Shown piece by piece: positions 10,070 through 18,862 of a stretch of DNA of 54,984 nt. A program made the position numbers and the translations under genes. Every line of letters begins with the position of its first letter. The first letter of the stretch is position 1. This stretch comes from Solobacterium sp. (GTDB taxonomy: Bacteria > Bacillota_I > Bacilli_A > Erysipelotrichales > Erysipelotrichaceae). The notes under the pieces were generated by a model, which ran no database searches, was not told the DNA's origin, and saw only the letters and a program-made list of their open reading frames with translations. The DNA is taken from contig JAFRJJ010000064.1 of NCBI GenBank assembly GCA_017432325.1, positions 1-54,984 on the forward strand, given 5' to 3'.

Positions 10070-10411
10070 ATGGTATCGGTCAATGTCTATGAACGTTATT
10101 ACAGGGCAGAATGCCTGTATAACGGGGTAATGCGGAATGGCGCAAAGGCTGTCCTGCTGTATGAATCGGAAGAAGGTTCCTATTCTTACACGGCACAGCT
10201 GATCTTCTTTCCCCATCGGGATCCGGAGGATTTCGCGGTCTCCTATGACGCGGTATTCACGGAAACGCTGCTGGAAGGCAGGGGCAGAAGATCAAAGAAA
10301 AAGGAAGCAGAACTGCTGGAGCATCTGCAGGAATGCTGTGACAGGCTTGCCGCACAGGCAGGCGGCACGGTCTTCTGGGCAGAGCCGCTCACCGAAGAAA
10401 GAAGAGGATAA
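10070..10411 (+). CDS. Hypothetical protein (113 aa), third gene of the lactonase operon
   Basis: Not recognised. A small soluble protein with a beta-rich first half (SYSYTAQLIFFPHRD) and a basic RGRRSKKK stretch ahead of a Glu-rich helix with one Cys pair (ECCDRL). It begins 4 nt after the lactonase stop, so it is co-transcribed, and ends just before a strong bidirectional hairpin. Confidence 0.65.
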   Translation: MVSVNVYERYYRAECLYNGVMRNGAKAVLLYESEEGSYSYTAQLIFFPHRDPEDFAVSYDAVFTETLLEGRGRRSKKKEAELLEHLQECCDRLAAQAGGTVFWAEPLTEERRG

Positions 10412-10416
10412 TAAAA

Positions 10417-10441
10417 ACAGGCACCGCGCGGCGGTGCCTGT
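10417..10441. terminator. Bidirectional terminator hairpin
   Basis: Perfect 11-bp stem ACAGGCACCGC / GCGGTGCCTGT with a 3-nt loop between convergent genes. The T-rich tail (TTTTTATTAT) is on the minus strand. Confidence 0.85.
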
Positions 10442-10452
10442 ATGCGTTCTGT

Positions 10453-11469
10453 TTACTTCTTGCCCATCAGAAGGCTTGCAAGATTCATCAGTGAATTGAG
10501 ATTTCCTGCAGGTGAAGTATTCTGGGCTGCTGTATTGTTTCCGTTCAGGCTGAAGATCTGGCCTGCGCCGTTATTGGCGGGAGCAGAAGCTGTCTGCTGG
10601 CTGGCAGCAGTCTGTCCTGTCAGCTGTGACATCAGCTGACCCATCTGCTTGGCTGTCAGTGTGATGTTCTGCGAAGCCTGTGCCTGTGTGATCTGAACGT
10701 TGCCGCTGCCGAGCATGGACATGATCTGGGCGAGCTGGAGTCCGGTCAGGGTGACGGTCTGCTTGGATGCCGTATAGACTTTGCCGCCGAGCTGGTTCAG
10801 CATCTGCTTCAGCTGTGAACCGTTCAGTGTGACGGACTGTTTAGCCTGTTCCTGTGTGATCTTGAGCTGTTCTTTTGTGAACATCTGCATGATCTGTGCC
10901 AGCTGCATGCCGCTCAGTGTGACTGTCGCGTTGGCGGATGTCGTCTGGGTCTGCGGCTGCTGCGGCTGTGCGCCGAACAGGTTTCCGAGCAGTGAGCCTG
11001 TGCTGTTCTGCTGGGGCTGCTGTGCCTGCTGGGGCTGTGCGCCGCCGCCGAGCAGTGCGGAGAGAAGACCGCCTGTAGGGCTGCTCTGCTGAGCTGCTGT
11101 GTTATTGCCGGATGTTGACTGCAGCATGTTCATGACTGCGAGCAGATCGTTGGCGTCCAGCTTGCCGTCAAGCAGGGCACCGATGCCGGAGGCTCTTGTG
11201 ACACCGTCGGGTTTGCTGTTGAAGCCGCCTGTCAGCTTCATCAGGTTTGCTGCGTCGATCTGTCCCTCTGCGCCGAGATACAGCTTCATGATGTTGTTTT
11301 CGGAAACCTGTCTTGTGATCTCGGATACTTCGGAATCACTCAGTTTTTCGTCTGCCAGGATGCTTCTGACGACACCTTCCGTGCCGTCTTTCAGCATGTC
11401 GTTCATTTTTGAAGGGTCGGATGCCAGGGTATTCAGGACCTTGCAAACTTCATTATTTTTTTCACTCAT
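10453..11469 (-). CDS. Repetitive low-complexity protein with Gln/Pro linkers (338 aa)
   Basis: Not recognised. No signal peptide, so presumably cytoplasmic. Residues 1-120 form a charged helical domain. Then come two GGLLSALLGGGAQPQQAQQ-type units (Gly/Leu plus Pro/Gln). From about 190 there are four degenerate ~27-residue repeats of the form [ST]-[VI]-T-L-x-G-x-Q-L-x-Q-[IM]-M-x-M/Q-L, separated by Gln/Thr/Ala-rich segments. The C-terminus is SLMNLASLLMGKK. Cys is almost absent. GAGGT 8 nt before the ATG is the ribosome site. It is monocistronic and divergent from a peptidase gene. It may be a self-associating scaffold; this is inference from composition only. Confidence 0.75.
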   Translation of the reverse strand: MSEKNNEVCKVLNTLASDPSKMNDMLKDGTEGVVRSILADEKLSDSEVSEITRQVSENNIMKLYLGAEGQIDAANLMKLTGGFNSKPDGVTRASGIGALLDGKLDANDLLAVMNMLQSTSGNNTAAQQSSPTGGLLSALLGGGAQPQQAQQPQQNSTGSLLGNLFGAQPQQPQTQTTSANATVTLSGMQLAQIMQMFTKEQLKITQEQAKQSVTLNGSQLKQMLNQLGGKVYTASKQTVTLTGLQLAQIMSMLGSGNVQITQAQASQNITLTAKQMGQLMSQLTGQTAASQQTASAPANNGAGQIFSLNGNNTAAQNTSPAGNLNSLMNLASLLMGKK

Positions 11470-11555
11470 CGGTAACTACCTCATTTCTACCAATATTTTG
11501 ACATTCAAACGCATGAAAGTACAGCAAATATTCAGCGGATCACGTCTCTTCCCTT

Positions 11556-11585
11556 TATAATTAAGAACATATAGAAATCAGGAGG
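11556..11585 (+). promoter_or_regulatory. -10 box and RBS of the S9 peptidase gene
   Basis: TATAAT at 11556-11561 and AGGAGG at 11580-11585, 8 nt before the ATG at 11594. Confidence 0.6.
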
Positions 11586-11593
11586 ATCGATTT

Positions 11594-13849
11594 ATGACTG
11601 ATATGCTTGCCAGATACAAGGCTGCTGAAAAGCTTGTTCCCTGGAATACGAAACATGCCGTCCTGAACGGCAGACCGGCAGCGAAACCGCTGGACGATAC
11701 GCATTTTTACTGGGCAGAGGAAGTACGTGAAGGTGAAGATGTTTATTCCGTATTCCGCAAAGTCAGTACCGTTGACGGAGCAGAGGAAGATCTTTTTGAC
11801 CATGCAAAGCTCTGCGGCCTGCTGTCAACAGATCATATTCCTTTCACTTCCTGCAAGGTGAAAGACGGGAAAATGGAATTCACATATGAGGACTATGATT
11901 ATACATACAGCCTGGATGAGGGGACCCTGGAAAAGACAGGATTCCATCAGGAACGCGCAGTCTCCGTTTCACCCGACAGGACAAAGGAGATCTTTGTCAG
12001 GGATCACAACATGTGGATCCGTGACTGTCAGGACGGAAAAGAAACACAGCTGACATTTGACGGTGTCAAAGATTTTGAATACGGCAAATGCGCGGAATAC
12101 AGCGGGTATATTACGGACCGTGTCAAGGGAAAGCCGGAAGTGCCCGGTGTGCTGTGGGCCCCCGATTCAAAGCATTTCCTAACGTTCAAGCTTGACCAGA
12201 GGACGGTACCGGAACTGTTTATCATACAGTCCTACGATGAAGAGACAAGGGAAAGCATCCGTCCCCGTCTGCATACATATAAGTGCTCATTCCCGGAGGA
12301 TAAAGAGATCCCGCTTGCGTACTACTGCATTGGCGATGCCGAGGCATGCACGGTGACCATGTTTGACATGGAACCGCAGCCTGCCGGAGGTCCGCTGTTC
12401 GGTGAGCATTACGGGATGGCAAAATGGCTGGATGACAGCAGTGCCGTCTATACGACGCTTGTCCGCAGAGGCTGCAAATCCGCTGCGTTCGTCCTGATGA
12501 CGACAGACGGGAATGTCAGAACACTGCTGGAAGAAGCCAGCGATACAGCGCTGAACATCAGGACACACGGAAACCTGGACGGCTTCAATGATTACTGCGC
12601 AAGCAACTTCCTGTCTCAGGACAGAAAGACGCTTGTATGGCAGAGTGAGCGTGACGACTTCGCGAGACTGTTCCGCTATGACGGTGAAACAGGAGAACTG
12701 CTGAACGCCATGACGCCGGCAGACTGCAGTGTCGGTGAACTGATCTCCTATGACGATACGCATGTTTATTTCTATGCAAGCAACCTTTCCTGCACAAGCG
12801 ACCCGTATTACCAGCTTGTCTGCAGGACAGCATATGACGGAAGCAGCTTTGAAATCCTGACACCGGAAGACGGCATGCACAGATGTACGATCATCAACGA
12901 TATGATCATCGATACATGGAGCAGGGTCGACTGCCCGCCTGTAACGAACCTCAGGAAGAAAGACGGTACGCTGGTCAGGGAACTCGTTTCTGCTGATATC
13001 AGCGACCTGCTTGCCAGAGGCTATATCATGCCGGAGCGCTTCACGGTGACCGCAAGCGATGGAAAGACGACGCTGTACGGCATTCTGATCAGACCGGCAG
13101 ACTTCGACGAAACGAAGAGCTATCCGTTTATTGACTATATTTACGGCGGCATGCAGTGCTACAACGTTCCGAAAGCATTTGCTTATGAAGGCGCGATCGA
13201 CGGCAGGGAAATGATGGGCGGCCTGGAAGAACTGGCACAGCTCGGATTTGCCGGCATTATCCTGGACGGTCTGGGAACACCCGGCAGAGGAAAGAAGCTG
13301 CACAATATCAGCTATGAGAATATCCACGGCTGCGCGGGACTGAAGGACCATGTCACATCACTCCCCGAACTGAAGGAAAAATTCCCGTTCCTGGATCTCG
13401 ACAGGGCAGGCATGTGGGGCAACTCCGGCGGCGGCTGCGCGACATCCAGGGCTATGCTGGAATATCCTGACACATATAAGGTCGGCGTATCTTCTGCCGG
13501 CAACCATGACCAGCGTATGTACAATAACCAGTGGACGGAAACATATTACGGTCTGTACAACAAGGAGATATACCTGAAGGGTGACAATACGGCACTGGCA
13601 AAGAACCTGAAAGGCCATCTGTACATCGTACACGGCGCAATGGATGACAATGTCGCGATGTCTCAGTCGATCCGTCTGATCGATGCGCTGATCAATGAGG
13701 ACAAGGACTTTGACTTCCTGATCCTGCCGCGCACCAACCACAACGTACCGGCAAACCCGTACTTTATCCGCCGCAAGATGGACTACTTTGTCAGATATCT
13801 GCTGGAAGAGGAAGTACCTTCATACAGATTCGTCATGCCGGAGGACTGA
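11594..13849 (+). CDS. S9 family peptidase (dipeptidyl-peptidase IV-like)
   Basis: 751 aa. The N-terminal two thirds form a DPP-IV-type beta-propeller and the C-terminus an alpha/beta-hydrolase domain. The catalytic triad is visible: Ser in WGNSGGGCA (about 611), Asp in GAMDDNVAM (about 682) and His in RTNHNVPANP (about 715). No signal peptide, so it probably cleaves imported peptides, often after Pro, in the cytoplasm. It is followed 1 nt later by a beta-lactamase-like gene, suggesting one transcript. Confidence 0.88.
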   Translation: MTDMLARYKAAEKLVPWNTKHAVLNGRPAAKPLDDTHFYWAEEVREGEDVYSVFRKVSTVDGAEEDLFDHAKLCGLLSTDHIPFTSCKVKDGKMEFTYEDYDYTYSLDEGTLEKTGFHQERAVSVSPDRTKEIFVRDHNMWIRDCQDGKETQLTFDGVKDFEYGKCAEYSGYITDRVKGKPEVPGVLWAPDSKHFLTFKLDQRTVPELFIIQSYDEETRESIRPRLHTYKCSFPEDKEIPLAYYCIGDAEACTVTMFDMEPQPAGGPLFGEHYGMAKWLDDSSAVYTTLVRRGCKSAAFVLMTTDGNVRTLLEEASDTALNIRTHGNLDGFNDYCASNFLSQDRKTLVWQSERDDFARLFRYDGETGELLNAMTPADCSVGELISYDDTHVYFYASNLSCTSDPYYQLVCRTAYDGSSFEILTPEDGMHRCTIINDMIIDTWSRVDCPPVTNLRKKDGTLVRELVSADISDLLARGYIMPERFTVTASDGKTTLYGILIRPADFDETKSYPFIDYIYGGMQCYNVPKAFAYEGAIDGREMMGGLEELAQLGFAGIILDGLGTPGRGKKLHNISYENIHGCAGLKDHVTSLPELKEKFPFLDLDRAGMWGNSGGGCATSRAMLEYPDTYKVGVSSAGNHDQRMYNNQWTETYYGLYNKEIYLKGDNTALAKNLKGHLYIVHGAMDDNVAMSQSIRLIDALINEDKDFDFLILPRTNHNVPANPYFIRRKMDYFVRYLLEEEVPSYRFVMPED

Positions 13850-13850
13850 G

Positions 13851-15257
13851 ATGAACAGGATCACCGAAAGCAGCAGGATCCTTGCGGAAAACCTGATCGC
13901 TTCGATCATGAAGGACTATGATGCCTGCAGCCTGGCCGCCTGCATCATCGACCATACGGGAACTGTTCAGTATGAGATCTTCAGAGGGGAACGTGAAAAA
14001 GGCACCGGGAAAGAGATCAACGGTGACACGATCTTCGGCCTGGCATCCGTCACAAAGTCATTCACGGCACTCGCGGTCATGCAGATGGCGGAGGCAGGCA
14101 TCCTGTCAGTGGATGATCCTGTTTCGAAATACATTCCCGAATTTACCAACAGGAATACGGATACCGTGAGGATCAGCCATCTGCTGAGCCATGCGGGCGG
14201 TTTCTTCCCGCTGCCCAGGATCCTGGTGGATCAGGTTGCGGAACAGCTCGGCCTGCATGAGGAAACAGACGGGGACCTGGCATACAACGAGGCGCTGGCC
14301 ATAGAAGGCGGCAGGCTTGTCGCGCAGCGTCTTGACGAACAGACCATGGAACACGGACTGAACGGCAGACCCGGGGAACACCTCAGCTACTGCAATGACG
14401 GCTTCGGACTGCTGTCCGAGATCATCCGCAGATACGGAGGATATCCTTCTTTCGCGGAGTATCTGAACGAAAAGATACTGAAGCCCATGGATATGGAACG
14501 TTCGTTCATTGATTTCGTACGTCCTTCAAAAGACGAGAATGCAGCGATGCTGTATGAGAAAAAAGACGGCGTCATGACAGGACACCGGGATTACCATGAC
14601 AATGCGTTCGTGCTGAACGGCGGCGGTGCCATGAAATCAACGCTGAATGATCTGAAAAAGTACCTGGCAATGTACCTGAACAAGGGCATCGCTTTGAACG
14701 GGACGGAGATCCTGAGTGATGACGGTGTACGGGAAATGCTCAAAGGACGCATGCCTTACGGATATGACGGAACCTACGGATACGGTCTTTACACACAGAC
14801 GATCGGCGGTATGAGGGTGCCCCAGCACGGAGGTTCCCTGCCCGGTGTATCTTCCAACATTGCTTTCACCTATGACAATGACTGTGCGGTCATTGTGCTG
14901 AGCAATACGTCCGGCGTTCCTGTCGCTGTCATCAGTGACGCGCTGCTGAAGATGTACGCAGGCGTATCACCGCTCAACAGCAGGGATGTTTATGAACACC
15001 CATGGTCAGATGAACTGATCGATGAAGTATGCGGAACATATTCATCAGGGGAAGGAACAGCATTCGAACTGTACAGAAAGCCGGACGGAACGATTGGCAT
15101 GAAGGATGAAACAGGTGAAAAGAGCCTGATCACAACAGGGCCTGAGACTGCTGTTGTCAGGAATCTGTATTCCGATATCTACTGCCATGTGATCCGCAGC
15201 AGACAGCGCGGTGTATATGCCGTGCAGTACGGAAGCAGGCTGATCCCTAAGGAATGA
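13851..15257 (+). CDS. Serine hydrolase of the beta-lactamase/penicillin-binding (class C) family
   Basis: 468 aa. Visible motifs are SVTK (SxxK nucleophile, about 64-67), YCN (about 180) and QHGGS (HxG, about 325), with a small C-terminal domain (about 390-468). Such proteins hydrolyse esters, D-amino peptides or beta-lactams. The lack of a signal peptide argues for a cytoplasmic esterase/peptidase over a resistance enzyme. The frame is open from 13788, but the ATG at 13851 has GGAGGA 5-6 nt upstream, formed by the end of the peptidase gene. Confidence 0.82.
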   Translation: MNRITESSRILAENLIASIMKDYDACSLAACIIDHTGTVQYEIFRGEREKGTGKEINGDTIFGLASVTKSFTALAVMQMAEAGILSVDDPVSKYIPEFTNRNTDTVRISHLLSHAGGFFPLPRILVDQVAEQLGLHEETDGDLAYNEALAIEGGRLVAQRLDEQTMEHGLNGRPGEHLSYCNDGFGLLSEIIRRYGGYPSFAEYLNEKILKPMDMERSFIDFVRPSKDENAAMLYEKKDGVMTGHRDYHDNAFVLNGGGAMKSTLNDLKKYLAMYLNKGIALNGTEILSDDGVREMLKGRMPYGYDGTYGYGLYTQTIGGMRVPQHGGSLPGVSSNIAFTYDNDCAVIVLSNTSGVPVAVISDALLKMYAGVSPLNSRDVYEHPWSDELIDEVCGTYSSGEGTAFELYRKPDGTIGMKDETGEKSLITTGPETAVVRNLYSDIYCHVIRSRQRGVYAVQYGSRLIPKE

Positions 15258-15260
15258 CGA

Positions 15261-15299
15261 AAAATGAAGGTCAGTAATCAAACCGGCCTTCATTTTTTT
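15261..15299. terminator. Bidirectional terminator
   Basis: AAATGAAGG (15262-15270) pairs with CCTTCATTT (15287-15295), followed by more T on the plus strand and A/T-rich sequence on the minus. It overlaps the stop of the minus-strand reductase gene. Confidence 0.75.
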
Positions 15300-16188
15300 C
15301 TTCCAGTGCTTTGATGACGTGGTATGTATACTCGCTGTACGGCACGCTGATACCCACTGCCGATGCTTTCCTGATCAGCACGCCGAGGAACATATCGATC
15401 TCCGTTCTGCGCTTCTGGTCCAGATCCTGCAGGGTGGACAGTCTGCCGTTTGGTTTCCATTTGCCGTACTGTATATGGTCGATGTGAATGCCATAGGCAT
15501 CCGCGACGCGCAGCACTTCTTCTGCCAGGACATCCCGCATCCATGCGGCGTGTTCGCTGTCCTGATATGCGCCTGTACCGACATTGAGAACAGCCTGGGG
15601 AAGATTCGCAGATATATTCAGAGCGTATTTATGCCACTGCTGGACAATGATGTCGTTACATGCGTGATACGGAAGCTCCGTACCTTCAAACAGTTCATTC
15701 AGTTCCCGAACAAGAGAATCATGGGCGGGACAGACACTGCCGTAATAGATCCCGAACGCAGACGCCGGATTCCAGGTAAGCTCTCTGCCGTTATGCTGGG
15801 CCGCGACACGCATGAAACAGGGTATGACCCGGGAAGGATCAATGATTTCACCAATGATCTCTTCACTGTCGATTCCGTTCAGCAGACTCAGAACGATCGT
15901 ATGCTCATCCGCGATCGTCCGGATATCGTCCAGGACACCCTGAAGAGCAGTATATTTGACCGATACCATCAGAAGATCAGCTCCATGCGCTTCTTCCGGT
16001 GTTTTGATATCCGGATGGTATGTTTCACCCTGGATCCGGAGACCTTCCGTTTCAAGACGCTGTTTCCGCTCTCCTGAAGCGATAAAGGAAAAGGTGATCT
16101 GCCCGGTACGGATCTTTCCCAGCAGACAATGATAGATATAAGCGCCGATCGCGCCGGCACCGATCACAGCGACATTTCTGATCTTCAT
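15271..16188 (-). CDS. 2-dehydropantoate 2-reductase-like oxidoreductase (ApbA/PanE family)
   Basis: 305 aa. The N-terminal Rossmann fold has VAVIGAGAIGAYI (GxGxxG) for NADPH, then the conserved LLNGIDSEE block; the C-terminal ApbA domain has the expected Lys/Asn pattern (WHKYALNISANLPQ). It would reduce ketopantoate or a similar 2-keto acid. No panBC genes are nearby, so pantothenate synthesis is only one option. The frame extends to a GTG at 16209, but AAGGAG lies 6 nt before the ATG at 16188, which is chosen. A TATAAT is present on the minus strand at 16212-16217. Confidence 0.8.
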   Translation of the reverse strand: MKIRNVAVIGAGAIGAYIYHCLLGKIRTGQITFSFIASGERKQRLETEGLRIQGETYHPDIKTPEEAHGADLLMVSVKYTALQGVLDDIRTIADEHTIVLSLLNGIDSEEIIGEIIDPSRVIPCFMRVAAQHNGRELTWNPASAFGIYYGSVCPAHDSLVRELNELFEGTELPYHACNDIIVQQWHKYALNISANLPQAVLNVGTGAYQDSEHAAWMRDVLAEEVLRVADAYGIHIDHIQYGKWKPNGRLSTLQDLDQKRRTEIDMFLGVLIRKASAVGISVPYSEYTYHVIKALEEKNEGRFDY

Positions 16189-16255
16189 ACTAAACTCCTT
16201 GTTACGCACGCATTATATCAGAGAACACTGTGTTCATGTACGGCAGTGATCATGT

Positions 16256-16285
16256 TTGCATTCAGAGGGACAGTTTCAATATAAT
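16256..16285 (+). promoter_or_regulatory. Promoter of the MATE gene with a ~120-nt leader
   Basis: TTGCAT (16256-16261), 18 bp, TATAAT (16280-16285). The leader to 16405 contains an imperfect hairpin (CAGCAGA ... TCTGCTG, about 16342-16367). I recognise no known riboswitch. Confidence 0.45.
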
Positions 16286-16405
16286 GCTGTCATACACGGA
16301 ATTTTCTCAAAAGCTCAATGCCTGAAAGCAGGTTATCTGTACAGCAGATCGTGAATCTGTCTGCTGCTGGAATCATGATAATCTTCACCATGGAGATAAA
16401 AAGAT

Positions 16406-17773
16406 ATGGCAAAAGGAAATCGAAATGAAATGATGCTGAATGAACCGGTGACCGCACTGATCCCGAAAATGGCGGTACCGACGATCATTGCCCAGCTCAT
16501 CACAACTGTATATAACCTTGTTGATACGTATTTCGTATCGACTCTTGGAACAAACGCGACCGCCGCGGTGGGTGTGAACGCTTCCCTGGAACGCGTGATC
16601 ACCATGGCCGCGATGCTGCTGGGAGCAGGTGCTTCCAGTTATATCGCGCGTCTGCTGGGCGCCGGAAAACATGAGGATGCTGATACGGTGCTGTCCACCT
16701 CGATCTTTACCGCACTGGCATTCGGCGTTGTGTTCGCTGTTGCATGCAAGATGATGATCATGAAGATCGTTTATTTCCTCGGCGCGACGGAAGAGTGTGT
16801 GCAGTATTCCATTGATTATGCAAACTATGTTCTGTATGCTGCTCCGTTCATGATCGCCCAGATGGTACTGAACATGACGCTGAGAGGTGAAGGAAGCGCC
16901 ACATATTCCATGATTGGTATGGGAATCGGAGGCATTCTGAACTGTTTCCTGGATCCGATCTTCATTTATAAACTGAACCTCGGAGTTGCCGGCGCGTCGA
17001 TGGCTACGGCGATCTCCAAAACACTGAGCTTCTGTATCCTGATCGCACCGTATATCCGCAAAAAAACAAATGTCAGGATGGAAACCGGGTTTATCCGGTA
17101 CAGACTGGAACATATCAAAGAAGTTGTTTCCATCGGTTCTGCTTCATTCTTCCGTTCGTTCTTCGGAGTGTTTGCGGCGATCATGATCAACCGCGCAGCA
17201 GGAAGCTACTCAACATCCGCGCTTGCAGGCATATCCGTCGCAACACGCGTCATGATGTTCCCGTTCGGGATCGTGCTTGGGTTCGGCCAGGGATATCAGC
17301 CTGTCGTCGGATACAACTGGGGTGCTCAGAGGTACGACCGTGTGAAGGAAAGCTATGAATTCGCCGTGAAGGTATCCGTGATCGGCTCACTGATCATGGG
17401 AGGTCTGCTGTTTGTTTTTTCAAAACAGGTCATCACACTGTTCAATTCCTCGGCAGACGGAGATGTCCTGAGGATCGGCATGCTGGCGATCCGTACGGAA
17501 GCAGCCTGCCTGATCGCGCATGCGTTTACTTCGATTACGAATATGTTCTACGCAGGTATCGGGCATCCTGTTGAGGCGTTTTTCACGGCAATAGCCAGAC
17601 AGGGCTACTGCCTGTGGATCATGCTTGCCATTCTGCCGAAACTGTTCGGGATCGAAGGGCTTGCGATGTGTCAGGGCAGCGCAGACCTTCTGACACTGGC
17701 GATCGGAATACCGCTGTTTTTCAGGGCAAAAGCGATCATTAAAGCAAGAACGGATCTGCAGTCTGCGGAGTAA
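16406..17773 (+). CDS. MATE family efflux transporter
   Basis: 455 aa with about twelve membrane segments. PKMAVPTIIAQLITTVYNLV and DTYFVSTLG at the start, and FGFGQGYQPVVGYN-like sequence in the second half (LGFGQGYQPVVGYNWGA), identify a NorM/DinF-type multidrug/toxin:cation exporter. GGAG 11 nt before the ATG. It is followed by a CsoR-like repressor gene with its own promoter. Confidence 0.9.
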   Translation: MAKGNRNEMMLNEPVTALIPKMAVPTIIAQLITTVYNLVDTYFVSTLGTNATAAVGVNASLERVITMAAMLLGAGASSYIARLLGAGKHEDADTVLSTSIFTALAFGVVFAVACKMMIMKIVYFLGATEECVQYSIDYANYVLYAAPFMIAQMVLNMTLRGEGSATYSMIGMGIGGILNCFLDPIFIYKLNLGVAGASMATAISKTLSFCILIAPYIRKKTNVRMETGFIRYRLEHIKEVVSIGSASFFRSFFGVFAAIMINRAAGSYSTSALAGISVATRVMMFPFGIVLGFGQGYQPVVGYNWGAQRYDRVKESYEFAVKVSVIGSLIMGGLLFVFSKQVITLFNSSADGDVLRIGMLAIRTEAACLIAHAFTSITNMFYAGIGHPVEAFFTAIARQGYCLWIMLAILPKLFGIEGLAMCQGSADLLTLAIGIPLFFRAKAIIKARTDLQSAE

Positions 17774-17791
17774 CAGACACGATCAGATCAA

Positions 17792-17820
17792 TTGACTTCC
17801 CGTCCGCAAAGTAATAGCAT
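17792..17820 (+). promoter_or_regulatory. Promoter of the CsoR-like gene
   Basis: TTGACT (17792-17797), 17 bp, TAGCAT (17815-17820), a good sigma-A spacing, 38 bp before the ATG. Confidence 0.55.
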
Positions 17821-17857
17821 AAACGGCAGGATATTCAGAAACGGACAGGAGAATGAT

Positions 17858-18208
17858 ATGAGCGGCGAAACACATACACATGTCGATGAAAACGGGAATG
17901 TGATCACACATACCCATGGTGGAGAACATCATGAGCATGGTCATTATCATGATCCGGAAGAAAAAAAGAGACAGCTGAACCGCATCTCCCGTGCGATCGG
18001 TCATCTGAATCATGTGAAAGGGATGATCGAAGCCGATGAAGACTGCGCAGATGTCCTGATACAGCTGGCTGCCGTCAATGCCGCCCTGAAGGGCCTGGGA
18101 AAGCAGATCATCAATGAACATATGACGCACTGCATAACGCATGCCATTGAAGACGGCGACCTGAAAGCTGTCGAGGAATTCCAGAAAGCTGTAGAGAAAT
18201 TTATCTGA
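17858..18208 (+). CDS. CsoR/RcnR-family metal-sensing repressor with His-rich N-terminus
   Basis: 116 aa. Residues about 35-116 match the four-helix CsoR/RcnR (DUF156) fold, and the CsoR-type ligands are present: Cys in DCADVLIQ and the His/Cys pair in HMTHC. Residues 1-33 are an added segment with about eleven His, likely metal-binding. AGGAG lies 6 nt before the ATG at 17858; the frame is open from 17792. Repressors of this family control Cu, Ni/Co or sulfur genes. No metal transporter is adjacent; the nearest gene is the MATE exporter upstream. Confidence 0.85.
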   Translation: MSGETHTHVDENGNVITHTHGGEHHEHGHYHDPEEKKRQLNRISRAIGHLNHVKGMIEADEDCADVLIQLAAVNAALKGLGKQIINEHMTHCITHAIEDGDLKAVEEFQKAVEKFI

Positions 18209-18231
18209 TCACCCTGAACTGGGTGATTTTT
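18208..18231 (+). terminator. Terminator of the CsoR-like gene
   Basis: ATCACCC (18208-18214), 6-nt loop, GGGTGAT (18221-18227), then T4. Confidence 0.8.
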
Positions 18232-18259
18232 AAGTTTTCACGATGTCATACCATGCAAA

Positions 18260-18293
18260 GTCAAAGCGATGCGGAATCTGTTAGAATTGACTC
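18260..18293 (+). promoter_or_regulatory. Promoter abutting the EndoU gene (possible leaderless mRNA)
   Basis: TAGAAT at 18282-18287 lies only 6 nt before the ATG at 18294, and there is no Shine-Dalgarno sequence in between. The -35 (GTCAAA, 18260-18265) is weak. The transcript would start at or near the ATG. Confidence 0.45.
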
Positions 18294-18860
18294 ATGGAAA
18301 AAAGACGTTGGATATATATTCTGATCGGTATCTGGCTTGGCTTTACAGTCTTTCAGACTATTTTCAGGAAACCTGCCGATATACCTGCTGCACCGGCTGT
18401 ATCACCGTCCCCTGACATTCCCGGGGAAGTCTGGTATACGGATGAGGATATCGCCGCGCTTGAGCATACGGAACTGTTCTATGACAGCACGCTGGAACAT
18501 ATCTTTTACGGTGAAGTCAACAGTAAGGGAAACGGTTCCGGTTATCATTATGACCGTGTTGAGAATACACCCGGTTCGATCGTTGATGGAACACGTACGG
18601 AAGAAGACCAATACGGTGTTTACACAGCAAAAGTGGTCGTTGATGGCGCACCTAAGACCGGGAATAAAGGATATTCCTCATTCTTCCCGGACGAGATGTC
18701 ACCGCAGGAAGTGATCGATGCAGTGAATCAGGCTTATGACAACATGGAACGGCTGAGCGGGGACCTTTATGCAGGACTGTGTGATGCCGGATTTGAGATC
18801 GATATCGTGATCGATGATGACGGGAAGATCATCACTGCTTATCCCGTCAAAGAGGAGTAG
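18294..18860 (+). CDS. Membrane-anchored bacterial EndoU-type nuclease
   Basis: 188 aa. Residues 1-22 are a basic N-terminus plus one membrane segment (IYILIGIWLGFTVFQ) with no lipobox, then a Pro/Ala linker. Residues about 65-186 match bacterial EndoU nucleases: EHIFYGEV with His69, GSGYHYD with His85, Lys121/Lys125 in KTGNKGYSSFFP, the MSPQEVIDAVNQAY helix, and the C-terminal TAYP (Thr181, Tyr183). EndoU enzymes cut RNA with a His-His-Lys centre and are common toxin tips. This one stands alone on an anchor, not on a long delivery protein. The next gene, 2 nt downstream, is a good immunity candidate. Confidence 0.72.
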   Translation: MEKRRWIYILIGIWLGFTVFQTIFRKPADIPAAPAVSPSPDIPGEVWYTDEDIAALEHTELFYDSTLEHIFYGEVNSKGNGSGYHYDRVENTPGSIVDGTRTEEDQYGVYTAKVVVDGAPKTGNKGYSSFFPDEMSPQEVIDAVNQAYDNMERLSGDLYAGLCDAGFEIDIVIDDDGKIITAYPVKEE

Positions 18861-18862
18861 TT

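Noticed and set aside
12287..13351. 354-codon minus-strand frame inside the S9 peptidase gene
   Set aside because: Antisense of a well-supported enzyme gene, with a composition typical of shadow frames.
13851..15257. Beta-lactamase resistance gene
   Set aside because: The SxxK/YxN/HGG motifs fit, but there is no signal peptide, and the context is a peptidase operon; a cytoplasmic hydrolase is more likely.
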